From Annulohypoxylon bovei var. microspora (taxonomy: Eukaryota > Ascomycota > Sordariomycetes > Xylariales > Hypoxylaceae), in the NCBI GenBank assembly GCA_022836615.1, contig MU405373.1:1-64000 (forward strand): DNA of 64,000 nucleotides. Reading direction: 5' to 3'. Below, piece after piece: positions 60,258 to 64,000 of the stretch. Position numbers and translations under genes: made by a program. Under the pieces are notes generated by a model. It was not told the origin of the DNA. It worked only from the letters and a program-made list of their open reading frames with translations, and did not search any database. The first letter of the stretch is position 1. The number at the start of each line of letters is the position of its first letter.

Positions 60258-60438
60258 ATCCCCTTAACTAGCAATCATTTGCAGATAGGGTTTAGAAGGT
60301 AGAATACTCCTAAGCACAGGCAATAGCCCATTAACACGCATAAAGGCTGATTCTAATCTGCGGAGAGCATGTCTAAGTCAAGTGAGAAGTATTTTACCTA
60401 TTAAACTCTGTCTGCAGACAATTTCCAGTTAAGGGGAT
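60258..60438. repeat. 181-bp MITE-like inverted-repeat relic
   Basis: The arms 60258-60284 (ATCCCCTTAACTAGCAATCA...) and 60412-60438 are reverse complements at 22 of 27 positions. Four of the five mismatches are transitions, as expected if C-to-T decay has acted. The interior shares ACTCCTAAGCA-AGGC words with the preceding inverted repeat (60180 and 60304), suggesting a common source. Confidence 0.6.
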
Positions 60439-60713
60439 GAAGACTTATCAGATACACATTGACCTAAAAGTTGAGATATCTCCCCTAGAGGAAATATGAG
60501 CACATCGAACAATACTTGTAATAGCAGTAGTCAAATTGCATGAGTATTATGGCCTCCAAAAGTCATATTGTTTTACCCCTTTGATGGCTTGTAGTTTCTA
60601 GTTAGATGGAACAATGTGGTTGACGTGGAGTAGTCGCAATAGGTTTTTAATTCTTACTACTTGAATAAATTGGCCTAAATATGTCGACTAGCCGAAAGGT
60701 GGATTGGCAAAAG

Positions 60714-60730
60714 AAAAAAGAAAAAAAAAA
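60714..60730 (-). terminator. RNA polymerase III T-run terminator of 5S rRNA
   Basis: Immediately after the 3' end of the 5S gene, the minus strand reads ten T, one C and six T. T-runs of this kind stop RNA polymerase III. Confidence 0.85.
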
Positions 60731-60848
60731 CGTACAACACCAGGGATTCGCTGGTCGTCACCGACCCAACTACTAGTCCGGCGGTATCTGGTTTGTCTCT
60801 GGGAGAGCGGACGGGATCCCGAATTTTCCAGATCCTATGGTCGTACGT
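60730..60848 (-). rRNA. 5S ribosomal RNA gene
   Basis: 119 nt on the minus strand. It begins ACGTACGACCATAGGATCTGG and contains the conserved GGGATCCCGTCCGCTCTCCC block, the internal promoter/loop E segment AGTAGTTGGGTCGGTGACGA, and the end CAGCGAATCCCTGGTGTTGTACGT. The two ends pair (ACGTACGAC with GTTGTACGT) to make helix I, and GATCTGG pairs with CCAGAT in helix III. It is very close to the Neurospora crassa 5S type as I remember it. 5S genes are dispersed singly in Pezizomycotina, as here. An upstream TATA box and a downstream T-run suggest the gene is functional. Confidence 0.95.
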
Positions 60849-61883
60849 GAAAGTTCTGTTGGCTATATTCATTTATAAGTCTTCTGTGCACAGAACACCC
60901 ATAATTGACACAAGAAGGGTGGGCTGCAACAACTATCACATTGTGTTAGTTCTTTTCCAGATTCGCAGTACGGGACTTTAGGAGGATTCGAAATAAACTC
61001 GCATATAATTTAATTGGCGCCAAACCTAAGGGGCGTCTGTATAGGTATCTATATACTGCACTTCCCTACAGCCTACTGTACGAAAGCGCTGAGGTTCATT
61101 AGAAGTAAGATCATACTGCCATTTGGTCATCACATAACATCGACAACTCGTAGCGCCTAGTTTTACCCTGTTAGCGGACTGTTAAGAGTTGCAATTAGGT
61201 ACCACCTGGGCTGGTGGCATGACGTATATTCTTAAGGTCAATGTACTGATGATAGAGAGTTCTCTCATATCATCAGCATACGTAAGCCATGGTTTGGCTT
61301 GTAATTGAACCCAAAGCGAACTTGGTGTCATTCGAGCAGCGCTTTAATAAACCTCAAGGTGTCAAAGCTGAGGGGATCGAATGGAGAAGCTCGCTACACT
61401 AAATATCATTTTAAGCACTTAAATGGACGGATGGAGAGTTGGAAACTAGTGACTTAAATTTAAACCGTGTTTATAAAATGATATTAACTGTGATGTAAGA
61501 AGCAACTTGGAACTTGTCGCGATTATCTCAGCAAGTTAAGGAATTCTCATATGTGCCATATAGGAATATCAATATGCGTAGAGTCATAAAGTAGCTCGAT
61601 AGCCGCATATATGCCAAAATGGAAGTTACTAAACTAAACTGTACTTCCGCGCGGCCAAACGGTGCCTTGCATACAACGCGGGGCAAACCACCTGGCAGGT
61701 GCGCTGAAGCTTCTTACGTAGACCTGAGCTTCCCGCATTCATATTTCAGACGATCCTTCGACCTATGCGAAGCACTCCTAGTTTTCCCTCATACATAATT
61801 CAGCAAATAACACTCTTCAGACCACCCCTTGACCCTACCTAGCTTGACGAACCACAATTAAGTTAGCAAACGACTCGCCCGCC
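60849..61883. other. Intergenic between 5S rRNA and the RING gene
   Basis: About 1 kb. Apart from the 5S TATA box and the promoter of the RING gene I see no gene. A GATGATATGAGAGAA-type inverted repeat lies near 61248-61278 (TGATGATAGAGAGTTCTCTCATATCATCA). Confidence 0.5.
60872..60877 (-). promoter_or_regulatory. TATA box of the 5S rRNA gene
   Basis: TATAAA on the minus strand at -24 to -29 relative to the first base of the 5S RNA. In Neurospora, dispersed 5S genes need a similarly placed TATA (D-box) element in addition to internal sequences. Confidence 0.7.
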
Positions 61884-62579
61884 ATGGCTAACAATCCCTA
61901 CGAAGGTAACGCTCCAACAGCCTCACTTGCCGCACCCACGGGGTCCCTCCAAAACGAAGACTATTGAATACTTAGGTGCTGACATGCCGGCCTGCCTACA
62001 GTCGAGCACAACATCAACGCGCCAGCGCGCGCGCCCCACCGGCGGCGCCCCGACATGTCGAGCTTCACATCGCAGCTGCACCAGATCTCGCGAGACCCTC
62101 CAGATTCCGATACTCACGCGCACGCGCACGTAGGCCCGACGCCGGTCGACGCGGCGGGGCTGTACCACCTGCTGCACGACCAGTACGCGACGCTGGCGCT
62201 GGACGCGCCGACGCGCGAGAACCAGGCGTTCCTCGGCGGGCTGATGGCCGAGCTGGAGCTCGACATCGAGCGGCCGCCCGACGAGATCCCGGGCGTGCGC
62301 CAGGAGTTCCTCGACGGCCTCGACCGCGTGCCCAAGAAGCAGCTCAAGAAGGACGACGCCTGCCCCATCTGCGCCGAGCCCTACCTCGACGACCCGTACC
62401 CCCTCGTCGTCGAGCTGCCGTGCGACGGCAGGCATACGTTCGACCTGGAGTGTGTGGGCCCCTGGCTGCAGAGCAAGGGCAATTGCCCTATGTGCAGGCA
62501 CGACTTGACGAAGAAGAGAATCGTGGTGCCGAAGGAGGATGAGGATGAGGAGGATGATGTTGATGGGTTGTACGGTTGA
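61884..62579 (+). CDS. Small RING-finger protein, putative E3 ubiquitin ligase
   Basis: Model: join(61884..61905, 62002..62579), 199 aa, with a 96-nt intron (GTAACG...CTACAG). The first exon is only 22 nt (MANNPYE); the splice gives MANNPYEVEHNINAPARAP and then RRRPDMSSFTSQLHQIS. The N-terminal 110 residues are helical and hydrophilic, without membrane segments. The RING domain occupies residues about 136-180: CPICAEPYLDD, LPCDGRHTFDLEC, and CPMCRHDL. The usual fifth ligand position (H or C) holds Asp in HTFDLEC, a variant seen in some fungal RING proteins. The C-terminus is an acidic tail (EDEDEEDDVD). Role by family: transfer of ubiquitin to unknown targets. The coding part of exon 2 is GC-rich. 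The start at the second-exon ATG (62055) is a shorter alternative. Confidence 0.85.
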
Positions 62580-62846
62580 GCGTTGCTGGTGGGAGTTCTA
62601 CGGGGGGTTATATATGGAGTTGGTGATACCCTAAGAGAGACGAAGTTCACTCGTTACGCTCAGCTGGAGTGCTGCGTTAGAGGACACCATACGGTTCAGC
62701 TGCATAATAGAGCTTGCGCGATACATTGATGTTGAACGATTGGTCAGACGCCAAAACTCCTGATCTGGAAATGCGAGTATGTGTAAAACGTACAATCAAA
62801 GCCTCAGCTTCGAGAAAACCTAAGCTCAATCCCAATAGGTGCTTAG

Positions 62847-63269
62847 TTAGGATACTTTGCTGTTCTTAGGCGCACCACCACCGCCACTAGCCTTCTTCTT
62901 TTTTCCACCATGCGATTTGTCCTCCTCCTTGCCTCTGCCCGCTTCGGCGAAGTCCTTGTTCGCCGGGCTCTGCTCTAGGGGGTTTCCGTTGCTTTCTTCC
63001 GCCGCGGCCTTCTTCTCGGTGTCGGGGTCTGTCTTGTGCGGGTTGAAGGCGGCATCCTGCTTGGTGGCGACCTCCTCGTCCGTCCCGCTCTGCGTGTACT
63101 CGTGCGTCTTGGGCTTGAAGGACTCCCGGTCCATGTCATCCTTGTAAGGTGCGCGCAATGCTGACGACTGGTGAATCTGCCTAGCAGCGGCGAGACGGAC
63201 GGTGGTTGATGTTAGATGAGTAGTAGGTCGAGCTCGTAGAGCTGTGCGTAGAGTCGTATAGCTCGACAT
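62847..63269 (-). CDS. Small mitochondrial-type protein, unknown function
   Basis: Intron-free, 140 aa. Residues 1-42 are rich in Arg, Thr, Ser and Ala without acids and end in ARQIHQSSALRAP, a mitochondrial targeting presequence with a likely cleavage site. The rest is hydrophilic and disordered: YKDDMDRESFKPKTHEYTQSGTDEEVA near residues 42-68, then AAFNPHKTDPDTEKKAA, GNPLEQSPANKDF and a Lys/Gly-rich end. This pattern (YKDD..RESLKP, SGTD.EVA, AAFNP..T.P, GNPLE.S.AN) is familiar from small conserved proteins in many filamentous fungi with no assigned role. It is convergent with the RING gene. Confidence 0.8.
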   Translation of the reverse strand: MSSYTTLRTALRARPTTHLTSTTVRLAAARQIHQSSALRAPYKDDMDRESFKPKTHEYTQSGTDEEVATKQDAAFNPHKTDPDTEKKAAAEESNGNPLEQSPANKDFAEAGRGKEEDKSHGGKKKKASGGGGAPKNSKVS

Positions 63270-64000
63270 TGTTTTGATGAATTATTAGGTAGATTTATAG
63301 TAATTGTAGTTTATTTTGAAGCCTTAGAGGATGTTTGCAATTGAGGGTTTATACATCCATGGACGTATATATTTATGATATCTTCAATGATATGAGCAGT
63401 TCGTCGTAATGACGTCACCGCATCTTTCTTAGAGCACAGTGCAGGTGCGAAACGTATCCACTTTGGATTCGTAACACCTCGATGTCGTAATCATTTACTG
63501 TAAGATTTAACTACTAGTCTGGTTCATTATTTCAACTACATCTTAAGAAAACGTCTTATCAATTATCTGTATTTCTTCTTAATGCATACACGAAGTTAAT
63601 TTGATATTGTTTCGAAGTCTTCCTGACCCACGTGCGATCCCGTCCGGGCTACATGACTGGGTAATTATCGCCAAGATCGTTCTGTAAGACCCGAGTACTT
63701 TGGGGTTTCTGTTATGAATGCTACAAAGACCATCAACCTAAAGGACATGATGCCGTAGCTCTTTCATCGAGTGTCAAAAGGTAAGGTCAAGTGTTAAGTA
63801 ACTCTCATTTCCGGGTATATAGAGTACTGACTCTAAAAATTATGACTTCCTATGTCAATGTTTGCTATGCTCACTAATGTTTGCATCGTCCCATGCATTA
63901 TGGTAAGTATATACAAGAATTTGAAGTCCCTTTGCTGATTATCACCGCTGCCGATTTCGGATAACCGATTATATTTCTCCTAAACCAGCAATGCAGCGAC
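63270..64000. other. Intergenic at the right edge
   Basis: 731 bp holding the promoter of the small mitochondrial-type protein. No gene or strong repeat seen. Confidence 0.5.

Larger units (their letters stand above)
47455..60713. other. Gene-free tract of about 13 kb
   Basis: No protein gene can be supported. The first 1.2 kb upstream of 47454 probably is the promoter and leader of the C2H2 factor. Open frames are short (60-111 codons) and lack domains, start context or splice partners. Palindromic TACCTAGGTA-type words recur (48955-48990, 49296-49312, 50529-50550, 52440-52455, 53910-53925). From about 59100 the sequence becomes visibly more AT-rich and contains decayed inverted repeats (listed separately). 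It looks like old transposon relics plus ordinary spacer. Confidence 0.55.

Noticed and set aside
1..64000. Secondary-metabolite or carbohydrate gene cluster
   Set aside because: No polyketide synthase, peptide synthetase, terpene cyclase or P450 is present, and the MFS, SDR and glycosidase genes lie among housekeeping genes in mixed orientation.

Overview
The window comes from a filamentous ascomycete, most likely a Sordariomycete. Genes carry zero to four short GT-AG introns (mostly 49-185 nt). There is a dispersed, Neurospora-like 5S rRNA gene, a HET-domain gene, and typical Pezizomycotina housekeeping genes. The intergenic DNA is rich in short palindromic words of the TACCTAGGTA type. There is no operon structure, no CRISPR array and no prokaryotic signal. 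All gene models are hand-spliced by following reading frames and splice sites; exon joins are given in each entry.

Layout. 0-14 kb: an inverted repeat at the left edge, an MFS transporter, an FMP52-like mitochondrial NAD(P)-fold protein, a short-chain dehydrogenase, a membrane-anchored CHK/APH-like kinase, a secreted GH2 beta-mannosidase with a clear TATA box, and an unassigned 229-aa protein. 14.2-15.3 kb: a 1,050-bp element with 28-bp terminal inverted repeats, a 5-bp target duplication and an internal tRNA-like segment. 15.8-19.4 kb: riboflavin kinase and an ERT1/AcuK-type Zn2Cys6-PAS regulator. 19.4-27.4 kb: a gene-poor stretch. 27.4-33.2 kb: a membrane-anchored GH5 exo-beta-1,3-glucanase, the mitochondrial branched-chain alpha-ketoacid dehydrogenase E1 beta subunit, and the F-actin capping protein alpha subunit (five exons, one of 19 nt). 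33.6-37.1 kb: a newly reconstructed four-exon membrane protein divergent from a HET-domain gene. 38.5-47.5 kb: cytochrome b5, TFIIE beta, a DsbA/FrnE-type thioredoxin-fold protein with a Gln-Asn repeat insert, and a four-finger C2H2 transcription factor followed in frame by a 99-codon Gln-rich tail behind one stop codon. 47.5-60.7 kb: about 13 kb without a credible protein gene, ending in decayed inverted-repeat elements. 60.7-60.85 kb: a 5S rRNA gene with an upstream TATA box and a T-run terminator. 61.9-64 kb: a small RING protein and a small mitochondrial-type protein.

The genes do not form a metabolic cluster. Several touch carbon use and cell-wall turnover (beta-mannosidase, exo-glucanase, the gluconeogenesis regulator, BCKDH E1 beta), but neighbours lie in mixed orientations and look like ordinary conserved fungal genes. 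The least explained parts are the 14.2-15.3 kb inverted-repeat element, the Gln-rich extension behind the C2H2 factor stop codon, the unassigned proteins at 12.6 and 33.6 kb, and the long gene-free tract with nested inverted repeats.
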